Positions 10,092 through 17,907 of a stretch of DNA of 64,000 bases are shown here, piece by piece. The notes under the pieces were generated by a model. The model was given only the letters and a program-made list of their open reading frames with translations. It was not told the origin of the DNA and did no database searches. The first letter of the stretch is position 1. Every line of letters begins with the position of its first letter. The stretch comes from Nonomuraea rhodomycinica (GTDB lineage: Bacteria > Actinomycetota > Actinomycetes > Streptosporangiales > Streptosporangiaceae). Position numbers and translations under genes: made by a program. The DNA is taken from the NCBI RefSeq assembly GCF_013363995.1, contig NZ_JABWGO010000001.1, positions 682,001 through 746,000 of the forward strand, in the 5' to 3' direction.

Positions 10092-10336
10092 AGGGGTCTG
10101 CAAGAAGCTCCGCCTCAGCCTCGTCCGAGGACACGGGTCCGCCTGACGGGCGGCGGAGGTCGTGGCGAGCTCGAGGTGGACGCGGTGCTTCACCGTCTCA
10201 GGGTCCGGGACGGTGACGAGGTCGAGGGAGAAGGCGTCATGGACCAGCCAGGGGGCCTACGCCACTCCCGCCCCGGGAACGCGGACCGTCGGTGGCGGCC
10301 GGCGACCCGTCGTACGAGCCGGGCGGCGTGGCGGCG

Positions 10337-11272
10337 TCAGGGGACGAGGACGAGCCGGCCGCGCAGGCCGCCCTTGGCCAGGCGGCGGTGGGCCTCGGCG
10401 GCCTCCTCCAGCGGCAGCGTGCCGGCGACCCTGAGCGTCAGCCTCCCCTGTTCGACCAGCGTCACCAGGCCGGCCAGCCGCGCCCCGTCCGCGCTGATCC
10501 AGTGCGTGAACACGCGCGTCCCCCGCAGCGGCAGCGGTTCGCCGCCCGCCACCACGGCGGCGAAGGAGCCGCCGTTGCGCACCGCGTCGAGGGCCGCCGC
10601 GCCGGTCACGGCGGCGTCCAGGGCGCCGTGGACGCCGCCCGGCACCAGCGCCCGCACGGCCTCCCCGAGGCGGGCCGTCCGGGGCACGAACAGCTCCGCG
10701 CCCAACTCCCGGACCAGCGCCTCGTCCGCGGCCCCGGCCACCGCCACGACCCGCAACCCCCGTGCCACGGCGAGCTGGACGGCGTAGCCGCCTACCGCGC
10801 CGGCCGCGCCCGTCACCAGCAGGGTCTCACCGGGACGCAGGCCGAGCCGGTCGAGGGCCTGGACGGCGGTCAGCCCGTTGAGCGGCAGCGTCGCCGCCTC
10901 CACCGCCCCCACCCCGGACGGCGCGCGGGTCACCGCGTCCGCGTCGAGCACGACCTGCTCGGCATGCGTCCCGAGCGGCACGTCGAGCCGGTCGGACAGC
11001 CCCACCACGCGGTCGCCCGCCGCGAGCCCGGCGACGCCGGGGCCGGTCTCCTCGACGGTCCCGGCCACGTCCCAGCCGATGCCGATCAGGTCGCGGGCGG
11101 GCAGCAGCCCCGCCTCGGTCAGGGCGCCGGACCGGGTGGCCACGTCCACCGGGTTGACGGCCGCGGCCTCGACCCTGACCCGCACCTGGCCCGCTCCCAC
11201 GGACGGCACGGGCACGTCGGCGATCTCCAGCACCTCCGGGCCGCCGAAGCCACGGATGACGACAGCACGCAT
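10337..11272 (-). CDS. Quinone oxidoreductase-like MDR-family dehydrogenase
   Basis: A 311-residue NAD(P)-dependent oxidoreductase of the medium-chain family, of the zinc-free quinone-reductase/enoyl-reductase type. N-terminal MRAVVIRGFGGPEVLEI and VNPVDVATRSG are characteristic, and TGAAGAVGGYAVQLA is the Rossmann nucleotide-binding loop. No structural zinc Cys cluster is present. The ATG at 11272 is chosen over an upstream frame because AGGAAGAAG precedes it by a few bases. It is transcribed away from an HxlR regulator. Divergent HxlR plus quinone reductase is a common arrangement for electrophile- or quinone-responsive detoxification, so control by that regulator is likely. The physiological substrate cannot be deduced. 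Confidence 0.85.
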   Translation of the reverse strand: MRAVVIRGFGGPEVLEIADVPVPSVGAGQVRVRVEAAAVNPVDVATRSGALTEAGLLPARDLIGIGWDVAGTVEETGPGVAGLAAGDRVVGLSDRLDVPLGTHAEQVVLDADAVTRAPSGVGAVEAATLPLNGLTAVQALDRLGLRPGETLLVTGAAGAVGGYAVQLAVARGLRVVAVAGAADEALVRELGAELFVPRTARLGEAVRALVPGGVHGALDAAVTGAAALDAVRNGGSFAAVVAGGEPLPLRGTRVFTHWISADGARLAGLVTLVEQGRLTLRVAGTLPLEEAAEAHRRLAKGGLRGRLVLVP

Positions 11273-11332
11273 GATCTTCTTCCTCTCGCTCGTTCGGGGT
11301 GGTGGCGTCCTCGCGCCGCCACGACTTACCGT

Positions 11333-11364
11333 AGGAGAGGTACTCTCCTCCAGGAAGTACGTAC
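11333..11364. promoter_or_regulatory. Candidate HxlR operator between oxidoreductase and regulator
   Basis: The divergent region holds GGAGAG-GTA-CTCTCC, a 6-3-6 inverted repeat, followed by AAGTACGTAC containing two abutting GTAC steps at 11357-11364. HxlR proteins bind imperfect palindromes rich in GTAC-like steps, so this is a plausible site controlling both genes. The AAGTACGTAC core recurs in the palindrome at 11880. Confidence 0.5.
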
Positions 11365-11409
11365 CTGAGAGTGCGTAACACACGCAGACGTGCGGCGAAC
11401 AGGAGACCC

Positions 11410-11805
11410 ATGACCACGCGGACGGCCGCCGAGCGGCGCGAGGAGGCGCGCGCCGCCTACGACGCCTACCTGCAGGAGTGCCCGGCCCGGCAGCTCCTCG
11501 ACCGGATCAGCGACAAGTGGGTCAGCCTGCTGCTCAACGCGCTGGCCGACGGCCCCCGCCGCTACAGCGACCTGTCGCGCACGGTCGCCGGGGTCAGCCA
11601 GAAGATGCTCACCCAGACGCTGCGCACGCTGGAGCGCGACGGGCTGGTCTCGCGCTCGGTCACGCCGTCGGTGCCGGTACGGGTGGACTACGAGCTGACC
11701 CCGCTGGGGCACAGCCTGCAACCCGTCATGCGGGCCATCAAGGACTGGGCCGAGTCCAACATCGAGCAGGTCATCACCGCCCGCGAGACCTACGACGCGC
11801 GCTGA
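11410..11805 (+). CDS. HxlR-family transcriptional regulator
   Basis: A 131-residue winged-helix regulator. CPARQLLDRISDKWVSLLLN is the typical HxlR opening with the conserved early Cys that can act as a redox or electrophile sensor. RRYSDLSRTVAGVSQKMLTQ is the recognition helix region, and VDYELTPLGHSL the wing and dimer helix. ATG 11410 is used because AGGAG lies just upstream; the longer frame from 11371 lacks such a site. It is divergent from the quinone oxidoreductase, whose promoter it probably represses. The sensory role of the single Cys is inference from other members such as YodB. Confidence 0.9.
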   Translation: MTTRTAAERREEARAAYDAYLQECPARQLLDRISDKWVSLLLNALADGPRRYSDLSRTVAGVSQKMLTQTLRTLERDGLVSRSVTPSVPVRVDYELTPLGHSLQPVMRAIKDWAESNIEQVITARETYDAR

Positions 11806-11872
11806 CCGCGCCGCCGCCGCGCGCCCCTCGCGCGGGTACGCCCAGGGAGGAGACGGTCACGGCACGTCATCG

Positions 11873-11899
11873 TATACTTCGTCAAGTACGTACTTGACG
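11873..11899 (+). promoter_or_regulatory. Promoter -10 and perfect 20-bp palindromic operator
   Basis: TATACT at 11873-11878 is a good -10 hexamer. It is followed directly by CGTCAAGTACGTACTTGACG (11880-11899), a perfect 20-bp palindrome that would cover the transcription start. A repressor bound there would block the downstream operon. The most likely ligand is the MarR/GbsR-type protein encoded next (autoregulation, inferred). Confidence 0.7.
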
Positions 11900-11916
11900 T
11901 AGTTTGCGGAGGTGGC

Positions 11917-12384
11917 ATGATGGATCCACGGGAGGGCGAGTTCGTCGACCGGATGGGGCTGGTCATGGAGCGCTTCGGGGGCACCCGCACGATGGGGCGC
12001 CTGTACGCGTGGCTGATGATCTGCGATCCGCCGCACCAGTCGCTCACCGAGCTGGCCGCGCGCCTCGACGTGAGCAAGACGGCCGTCAGCACGGTCGCCA
12101 GGCAGCTGGAGCTGACCGGCATGATCGAGCGCGTCCCCACGGCGAGCCGCGAGCACCGCTACCAGGTCGCCGCCGGCGGCTGGGAGCACGTCATGAAGGT
12201 CCAGTTCGCCGCGCTGCGGCAGGCCGTCGAGGCGCTGGACCTCGGGCTGGCGGCCGTCGGCGGCGAGCGGCCCGAGCAGCGGGCGCGGCTGGAGGAGACC
12301 CGCGACTTCTTCCTCTGGACCGAGCGCGACGCGGACGACATGCTCCGGCGCTGGCGCGACTCGCGCGACGACGCGGATCGATGA
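11917..12384 (+). CDS. GbsR/MarR-type transcriptional regulator
   Basis: A 155-residue winged-helix regulator. The N-terminal FVDRMGLVMERFGGTRTMGR and YAWLMICDP pattern is that of the GbsR branch of the MarR family. LTELAARLDVSKTAVSTVAR is the helix-turn-helix. A second ATG at 11920 sits at better spacing (7 bases) from the GGAGG at 11908, so the first Met may not be used. It heads a same-strand set with a methyltransferase (15 bases after) and a cytochrome P450, and a perfect palindrome lies across its promoter. It probably represses this operon and releases on a small ligand; the ligand is unknown. Confidence 0.82.
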   Translation: MMDPREGEFVDRMGLVMERFGGTRTMGRLYAWLMICDPPHQSLTELAARLDVSKTAVSTVARQLELTGMIERVPTASREHRYQVAAGGWEHVMKVQFAALRQAVEALDLGLAAVGGERPEQRARLEETRDFFLWTERDADDMLRRWRDSRDDADR

Positions 12385-12399
12385 CGATCGGAGTGGCAC

Positions 12400-13209
12400 A
12401 TGAACGGGGCGAAGGTCGACTTCAGGGGGGCCGCCGGCGAGGGGGTGACCTGGACGCTGCTGGCCACCCTGTACCTGCGGGCGTGGGAGAGCCGATTACC
12501 CGAGCCCATCCTCGGTGACCGCTACGCGGCCGAGGCCGTCGAGCGCATCGACTACGACTTCGCCGCGCTGCGGCGGCGGGTGCGGCCGGCGAGCAACCAG
12601 TTCCTGGTGGCGTTGCGGGCCAGGCAGCTCGACGACTGGAGCCGCGCCTTCCTGGCCCGGCATCCGAACGCCGTCGTGCTCCAGCTCGGCTGCGGCATGG
12701 ACAGCCGCATGCTCCGGCTCGACCCGCTGGGCAAGCTGCGCTGGTTCGACGTGGACGTCCCGCACGTCATCGAGCTGCGCCGGCGGATCTACCCCGAACG
12801 CGGCCGGTACACGATGATCGGCGCTTCGGTGACGGACGACGGCTGGCTGGAGGGCGTCCCCGCCGACCGCCCCGTCCTGATCGTCGCGGAGGGGTTGCTG
12901 CCGTATCTGACCCCGGACGAGGCGCGCACGCTGCTGTCGCGGCTGACCGGTCACTTCACCGCGGGCGGCGAGCTGATCTTCGACGCGCCGGCCCCCTGGA
13001 TGGCCCGCCTGGTCGAACCCTTCCGCTGGGCTCCCCGCGACGCGCGGGAGATCGAGCGCTGGAACCCGCGTCTGCGGTGCGCCGAGCAGACGCCCTTCAC
13101 CACGCACCACCGCAGGATCCCGGTACGGCGCTACCGCGTCCTCTACCGGCTCATGCACGCCGTGCCCGCGCTGCGGAACGCCTACCGGGAATTCCGGTTC
13201 ACGTTCTGA
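12400..13209 (+). CDS. Leucine carboxyl methyltransferase-family SAM methyltransferase
   Basis: A 269-residue SAM-dependent methyltransferase of the LCM/PPM1 family (Pfam 04072 type). The N terminus with GVTWTLLATLYLRAWES, the glycine motif LQLGCGMDSRMLRLDP, the acidic strand WFDVDVPHVIELRR and IVAEGLLPYLTPDEA are all characteristic. Bacterial members O-methylate small molecules or polyketides, though many are uncharacterised. It lies between a GbsR-type regulator and a cytochrome P450 on the same strand, which suggests joint modification or detoxification of one compound. The start follows a GGAG-like site. The function beyond methyl transfer is unknown. Confidence 0.85.
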   Translation: MNGAKVDFRGAAGEGVTWTLLATLYLRAWESRLPEPILGDRYAAEAVERIDYDFAALRRRVRPASNQFLVALRARQLDDWSRAFLARHPNAVVLQLGCGMDSRMLRLDPLGKLRWFDVDVPHVIELRRRIYPERGRYTMIGASVTDDGWLEGVPADRPVLIVAEGLLPYLTPDEARTLLSRLTGHFTAGGELIFDAPAPWMARLVEPFRWAPRDAREIERWNPRLRCAEQTPFTTHHRRIPVRRYRVLYRLMHAVPALRNAYREFRFTF

Positions 13210-13246
13210 CGGGCTCCACCCTTTCGGGAACCGAAAAGGAGAGGCG

Positions 13247-14443
13247 ATGACCGACATCGTCGAACGGTACGACATCCCCGAACACTTCTTCTGGCTGCGC
13301 GGAACGCGGTCCGGCCCGCCGGTGGAGTACGACTCCGCGACCGGCATGTGGAACGTCTACGGCTACCCCGAGGCCCACCACATCCTCGGCGACCCCGCGA
13401 CGTTCTCCTCCGACACCATGCGCGTGATCCCCAAGGGCATGATCCCGGAGGGCGAGTTCTCGCTGGAGGGGTTCATCACCCAGATCGACCCCCCGGAGCA
13501 CGGCAAGCTGCGCAAGCTGGTCAGCAGCGCCTTCACCCGCAAGGTCGTCGCCGACCTGGAGCCGAGGATCGCCGCCCTCACCCACGAGCTGCTCGACGCG
13601 GCCCGCGAGCGCGGCCGGCTGGAGCTGGTGACCGACCTGGCCTACCCGCTGCCGGTCATCGTGATCGCCGAGCTGCTCGGGGTGCCCGCCGGTGACCGCG
13701 CCCTGTTCAAGAAGTGGGCCGACGCGCTGTTCCAGCGCGACGCCAAGTTCTCGCTCAACGAGCCGGCCGAGGAACGGAACGCGGACATCCAGGCCACGCT
13801 CGGGCCGTGGAAGGAGATGAGCGCCTACCTGGCCGACCACGCCACCGAGCGCCGGCGCCAGCCGCGGGCCGACCTGCTGACCCGGCTGGTCGAGGCCGAG
13901 GTGGACGGCGAGCGCCTGCCCGACCAGCAGGTGGTCAACTTCGCCATCGTGCTGCTGCTCGCCGGGCACATCACCACGACGATGCTGCTCGGCAACACGG
14001 TGCTCTGCCTGGACGCCTTCCCCGAGCAGCAGGAGAAGGTACGGGCCGACCGCGCCCTGGTGCCGGCCGCCATCGAGGAGTCGCTGCGGCTGTTCACCCC
14101 GTTCGCCGCGCTCGGCCGCTCGACCACGCGCGAGGTCGAGCTGGGCGGCGTGACCATCCCGGCCGACAAGCTGGTCATGGTCTGGCTCGGGGCGGCCAAC
14201 CGGGACCCCCGGCAGTTCCCCGACCCCGGCGCCTTCGCCCCCGGCCGCGACCCCAACCCGCACCTGGCCTTCGGCCGCGGCATCCACTTCTGCCTGGGCG
14301 CTCCGCTGGCCCGGCTGGAGGGGCGGGTCGCGCTGGACATCCTGCTCGACCGGTTCGACCCGCTGCGCACCGACCCGGAGGACCCGGTCAGGTTCATCCC
14401 GACACCCACCATGACGGGAGTCCGCCGCCTCAGCCTGGCCTGA
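13247..14443 (+). CDS. Cytochrome P450 (class I, soluble)
   Basis: A 398-residue soluble monooxygenase. The I-helix LLLAGHITTTMLLGN carries the oxygen-activating region, EESLR is the K-helix ExxR, and FGRGIHFCLGAPLARLE holds the haem Cys near residue 349. The size and sequence style resemble actinomycete CYP105/CYP107-like enzymes of secondary metabolism. AAAAGGAG upstream gives a strong ribosome-binding site. No ferredoxin or reductase gene lies beside it, so redox partners must come from elsewhere. It completes a three-gene set with the regulator and methyltransferase. The substrate is unknown. Confidence 0.93.
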   Translation: MTDIVERYDIPEHFFWLRGTRSGPPVEYDSATGMWNVYGYPEAHHILGDPATFSSDTMRVIPKGMIPEGEFSLEGFITQIDPPEHGKLRKLVSSAFTRKVVADLEPRIAALTHELLDAARERGRLELVTDLAYPLPVIVIAELLGVPAGDRALFKKWADALFQRDAKFSLNEPAEERNADIQATLGPWKEMSAYLADHATERRRQPRADLLTRLVEAEVDGERLPDQQVVNFAIVLLLAGHITTTMLLGNTVLCLDAFPEQQEKVRADRALVPAAIEESLRLFTPFAALGRSTTREVELGGVTIPADKLVMVWLGAANRDPRQFPDPGAFAPGRDPNPHLAFGRGIHFCLGAPLARLEGRVALDILLDRFDPLRTDPEDPVRFIPTPTMTGVRRLSLA

Positions 14444-14467
14444 CCACGACTCGCCGCCGTCGGGACG

Positions 14468-15355
14468 TCAGGCGTCCGCCGCGATCCGGTCGTGGCGGGC
14501 GAGCAGGGCGGCCTCGGTGATCGGCGCCTCGTGGGTGCCGGCCACCGTGCAGGCGTGGGCCCCGGCCAGCGCGCCGAGCCGTACGCACTCCTCCAGCGGC
14601 CGTCCGCGCAGCCGGCCGTACAGGAAGCCGGAGACGAACGCGTCGCCGGCGCCGTTGGTGTCGGCGACCGGCCCGGGCAGCGGGGCCGCGGGGAAGGCGC
14701 GCAGCTCCCCGCCGCGCGGCAGCACGAGGCAGCCCTCGGCGCCGCGCGTGCAGACGACCGCCTCGGCGCGGCCCCGGTCGAGGATGTGGCGCATCACCCG
14801 TTCGGGCGACTCCAGCGCGGCGGCCGACAGGAACACCAGCCCCGAGCGGTAGGCGAAGTCGCGGTGGTGGTCGTTGACGCCGTCCCAGTCGTGCAGGTCG
14901 GTGGAGGTCGGGACGCCGTCGAGGTCGTCGTACACGTCGCGGCAGTAGCCGGTGATCGAGACGTGCGCGTGGCGGGCGCGCACGCCGGCGTACAGCTCGC
15001 GCGGCAGGCGCTCGCCCGGCGTGTCGCGCGGGTCGTGCAGCGACGTGCGCCGGCCGTCGGGCCCGACGAGCAGGACGCTGCGCCGGGTGCCGGCCGCGGC
15101 CCGGCCCCAGCGGGCGTCGACGCCGCTCAGTGCCTCACGGATGATCGCGCCCTGCGGGTCGTCGCCGACGAGGTCGGCGAAGGCCACCGACAGGCCGAGC
15201 GCGGCGCAGCCGAGCGCCACGCCGGCGCCGGTGTTGCCGACCCGCTCCTGGATGGGCGGCACGCCGTACGTGTCGGCGTACGGCAGGGGCAGCTCGGGGA
15301 CGTAGACGGTGGCGTCCACCCCGGAGCCGCCGAGCACGAGCACGTCATGAACCAT
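14468..15355 (-). CDS. PfkB-family carbohydrate kinase
   Basis: A 295-residue sugar or nucleoside kinase of the ribokinase/PfkB family. VLGGSGVDATVYVPELP is the substrate-binding N terminus, RVGNTGAGVALGCAALG the first glycine motif, and DTNGAGDAFVSGF the second signature with the catalytic Asp (Asn replaces the more usual Thr). GAGGAGG precedes the ATG. It starts 39 bases after the stop of the LacI regulator and is on the same strand, so the two are probably co-transcribed and the regulator may respond to its substrate. The sugar cannot be deduced. Confidence 0.87.
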   Translation of the reverse strand: MVHDVLVLGGSGVDATVYVPELPLPYADTYGVPPIQERVGNTGAGVALGCAALGLSVAFADLVGDDPQGAIIREALSGVDARWGRAAAGTRRSVLLVGPDGRRTSLHDPRDTPGERLPRELYAGVRARHAHVSITGYCRDVYDDLDGVPTSTDLHDWDGVNDHHRDFAYRSGLVFLSAAALESPERVMRHILDRGRAEAVVCTRGAEGCLVLPRGGELRAFPAAPLPGPVADTNGAGDAFVSGFLYGRLRGRPLEECVRLGALAGAHACTVAGTHEAPITEAALLARHDRIAADA

Positions 15356-15394
15356 GGGCGGGAACCTCCTCGGTCCCGCCCGGGGCGGGACTCG

Positions 15395-16420
15395 TCACCG
15401 GTTGACCAGGGGGCCCGAGCCGGTGGAGCCGCGCACCACCAGCTCGGGACGGAAGATCAGCTCGACGTGCTTGGCCGGCGCGCCGTTCACCTCTTCGAGC
15501 AGCGTCTGCACGGCCGCCGAGGCCATCGCGCCGATGGGCTTGCGCACGGTGGTGAGCGGCGGGTCGGTGAACGCGATGAGCGGCGAGTCGTCGAACCCGA
15601 CCACCGACACCTCGCCCGGCACGGCCAGCCCCTTCTCGCGGCAGGCGCGGATCGCGCCGAGCGCCATGAGGTCGCTGGCGCACACGATGCCGGTGCAGCC
15701 GCGCGCGAGGAGCTGGGCGGCCGCGGCCTGGCCGCCCTCGACGGAGAACAGCGAGTCGGCGATGAGGTCGTCCACGTCGCTCGCGCCGAGGAGCTGGGCC
15801 ATGGCCTGGCGGAAGCCCTCGATCTTGCGGATCACGGGCACGAACCGGCGCGGCCCGAGGGCCAGCCCGATCCGCTCGTGACCCAGGTCGACGAGGTGCC
15901 GCACGGCCAGGTGGGCGGCCAGCCGGTCGTCGGGCGAGATGAACGGGGCCTCGATGCGCTCGCTGTAGCCGTCGACCAGCACGATCGGCAGGCCCCGGTC
16001 GGTGAGCCGGGTGTAGCGGTCCATGCGGGCGGTGGTGTCGGCGTGCAGCCCGGACACGAACACGATGCCGCTGACGCCCCGGTCGACCAGCAGCTCGGTG
16101 AACTCGTCCTCGGGCGCTCCGCCCGGGAGCTGTGTGCAGAGCACGGGCGTGTAGCCGTGCTGGGTGAGCGCCTTCTCCACGGCCTGGGCGAACGCGGGGA
16201 AGATCGGGTTGTCGAGCTCGGGCGTGACCAGGCCGACCAGGCCGTTGCTGCGCTGTCGCAGGCGGGGCGGGCGCTCGTAGCCCATGAGGTCGAGCGCCGT
16301 CATCACGGCCTGGCGGGTGGCGGCCGAGACACCTGGCTTGCCGTTGAGCACCCGGCTGACCGTGGCCTCGCTCACGCCGGCCTGGGCGGCGATGTCGGCG
16401 AGGCGGGCGTGACCGTTCAT
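15395..16420 (-). CDS. LacI-family transcriptional regulator
   Basis: A 341-residue repressor. LADIAAQAGVSEATVSRVLN at the N terminus is the LacI helix-turn-helix and the rest is a periplasmic-binding-protein-like sensor domain (GLVTPELDNPIFPAFAQAVE). ATG 16420 is used; a GTG at 16429 sits closer to GGAGG and would add three residues. It is divergent from a sugar ABC ATPase and upstream of a PfkB kinase. A pseudo-palindrome in the shared gap resembles elements in the maltose control region 21 kb away, so it could be a MalR-like regulator of both. That link is inference from motif similarity. Confidence 0.9.
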   Translation of the reverse strand: MNGHARLADIAAQAGVSEATVSRVLNGKPGVSAATRQAVMTALDLMGYERPPRLRQRSNGLVGLVTPELDNPIFPAFAQAVEKALTQHGYTPVLCTQLPGGAPEDEFTELLVDRGVSGIVFVSGLHADTTARMDRYTRLTDRGLPIVLVDGYSERIEAPFISPDDRLAAHLAVRHLVDLGHERIGLALGPRRFVPVIRKIEGFRQAMAQLLGASDVDDLIADSLFSVEGGQAAAAQLLARGCTGIVCASDLMALGAIRACREKGLAVPGEVSVVGFDDSPLIAFTDPPLTTVRKPIGAMASAAVQTLLEEVNGAPAKHVELIFRPELVVRGSTGSGPLVNR

Positions 16421-16460
16421 GGCAGTCACTTTACCTCCGGCCACCCCACACTTTGAAAGG

Positions 16461-16481
16461 CTTACCGCAAATTTCCGCAAG
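16461..16481. promoter_or_regulatory. LacI-type pseudo-palindrome ahead of the ATPase
   Basis: Reading inward, the left end is CTTACCG and the right end, on the other strand, is CTTGCGG. TTGCGG also occurs twice at a 10-base period on the minus strand. The surrounding 16440-16520 is AT-rich for this genome and probably contains both divergent promoters. TTTCCGCAA inside it also occurs in the operator at 37332-37350. Confidence 0.5.
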
Positions 16482-16608
16482 CACTTCCAGACGAAATCAC
16501 GATTGTGCGAGATGTTTCATGCCAAGGGTGGACATCAGGGTTGTGGCGCGATGTACTACCTCTTCCATCAGCCCCGTCACAGGTGACACGTGCGCAAGGT
16601 GTGGGCCC

Positions 16609-17889
16609 ATGAGCTCGGTCGTTCTCGACAAAGTGACCAAGGTTTACCCCGGTGACCACCTGGCGGTGGACCGGTTGAGCTTGCGGGCCGAAAACGGTGA
16701 GTTCCTCGTCCTGCTCGGGCCCTCAGGGTGCGGCAAGTCCACGTTGTTACGGATGATCGCGGGACTTGAGGAGATCACCCAGGGCGACCTGTGGCTCGAC
16801 GGCCAGCTCGCCAACCATCTCGCCCCGCGCGAGCGCGACGTGGCCATGGTGTTCCAGAACGGCGCCCTTTACCCCCACCGCACGGTCCGCGGCAACATCT
16901 CGTTCCCGCTGGAGATCGCCAAGGCCGACCCCGAGCTCGTCCGGCAGCGCGTCACCGAGCTGTCCAAGGCGCTGCACATCGACGAGACCCTCGAACGCCG
17001 GCCCGGCACCCTGTCCGGCGGCCAGCGCCAGCGGGTCGCGATGGGCCGGGCCATCGTCCGCCAGCCCAAGCTGTTCCTCATGGACGAGCCCCTGTCGAAC
17101 CTCGACGCGGGCATGCGCACCGAGCTGCGCATGGAGATCTCGGCGCTGGTCAGGTCGCTCGGCGTCACCACCATCTACGTCACCCACGACCAGATCGAGG
17201 CGCTCACGCTGGCCGACCGCATCGCCATCATGAACCGCGGGGTCCTGCAGGACGTCGGCACCCCCTCGCAGATCTACAACGACCCGGCGACGGCGTTCGT
17301 GGCGGCGTTCCTCAACTCCCAGCAGCTCAACCTGCTCGCCGCGACGGTCAGGACCCCGCAGAACGAGTACGTCATGCTCGACTTCGGGCCGCACCGGCTG
17401 ATCATCCCCTGGAGCGATCCCAGGGCGTACGCCATCTCCCAGCACACCGGCGGGCAGGTGCTGGTCGGCATGCGCCCCGACGGCCTCGCGCCGGTGCCGG
17501 AGTCGTACGAGGGGCCGTCGTTCTTCGGGCGGGTGCGGGCGCTGGAGTACCACGGTCACGAGTGGCTCGCCTACATCGAGTGCGGCGCCCCCGCCGTGCC
17601 CGTGCCCGAACCGCCGGACCCGAGGGCCCGCGCGAACGCCCGCCAGAACGCCTCCGGCCGGATCGGCGCGTTCGTCAAGCGGATGTTCGGCCACGAGGAG
17701 GAGCGCCAGGACCACGAGCAGGCCGGGCAGCACCCCGGCAGCGGCCACCACCGGCGCGCCGACCTCATCGTCCGCGTCGGCGGCCGGCCGGCCTGGCGCG
17801 CGGGCGACGCCGCCAAGGTCGCCGTGGACACCACCCGCCTGATGATCTTCACCTTGGACGGCGCCCGCATCGACCCTCCCCGCCGCTGA
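16609..17889 (+). CDS. CUT1-type sugar ABC transporter ATPase (MsiK/UgpC-like)
   Basis: Cytoplasmic ATPase that powers carbohydrate ABC import. Walker A GPSGCGKST, Q-loop FQNGALYPH, signature LSGGQRQRVAMGRAI, Walker B LFLMDEPLSNLDAG and the switch His in YVTHDQIEA are all intact. The C-terminal MalK-type regulatory region is longer than usual, with a charged insertion of about 55 residues (GRIGAFVKRMFGHEEE onward). The product has 426 residues. No permease or binding-protein gene is adjacent, whereas both sugar importers in this window (malEFG, cebEFG) lack an ATPase. In Streptomyces a single MsiK serves several importers, so this may do the same. The Q-loop Gly, where Tyr is usual, and the insertion set it apart from typical MsiK. 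Confidence 0.87.
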   Translation: MSSVVLDKVTKVYPGDHLAVDRLSLRAENGEFLVLLGPSGCGKSTLLRMIAGLEEITQGDLWLDGQLANHLAPRERDVAMVFQNGALYPHRTVRGNISFPLEIAKADPELVRQRVTELSKALHIDETLERRPGTLSGGQRQRVAMGRAIVRQPKLFLMDEPLSNLDAGMRTELRMEISALVRSLGVTTIYVTHDQIEALTLADRIAIMNRGVLQDVGTPSQIYNDPATAFVAAFLNSQQLNLLAATVRTPQNEYVMLDFGPHRLIIPWSDPRAYAISQHTGGQVLVGMRPDGLAPVPESYEGPSFFGRVRALEYHGHEWLAYIECGAPAVPVPEPPDPRARANARQNASGRIGAFVKRMFGHEEERQDHEQAGQHPGSGHHRRADLIVRVGGRPAWRAGDAAKVAVDTTRLMIFTLDGARIDPPRR

Positions 17890-17907
17890 CGACCCCCGGA
17901 GCCGCCG

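Noticed and set aside
10092..10336. Possible small gene after ligA
   Set aside because: No frame has a ribosome-binding site or recognisable sequence; only a CCTCG-TC-CGAGG hairpin and a CCGCC...GGCGG repeat are visible, too weak to call a terminator with confidence.
11917..14443. Biosynthetic gene cluster core
   Set aside because: No PKS, NRPS, terpene or RiPP gene is adjacent; the methyltransferase and P450 alone do not define a cluster.
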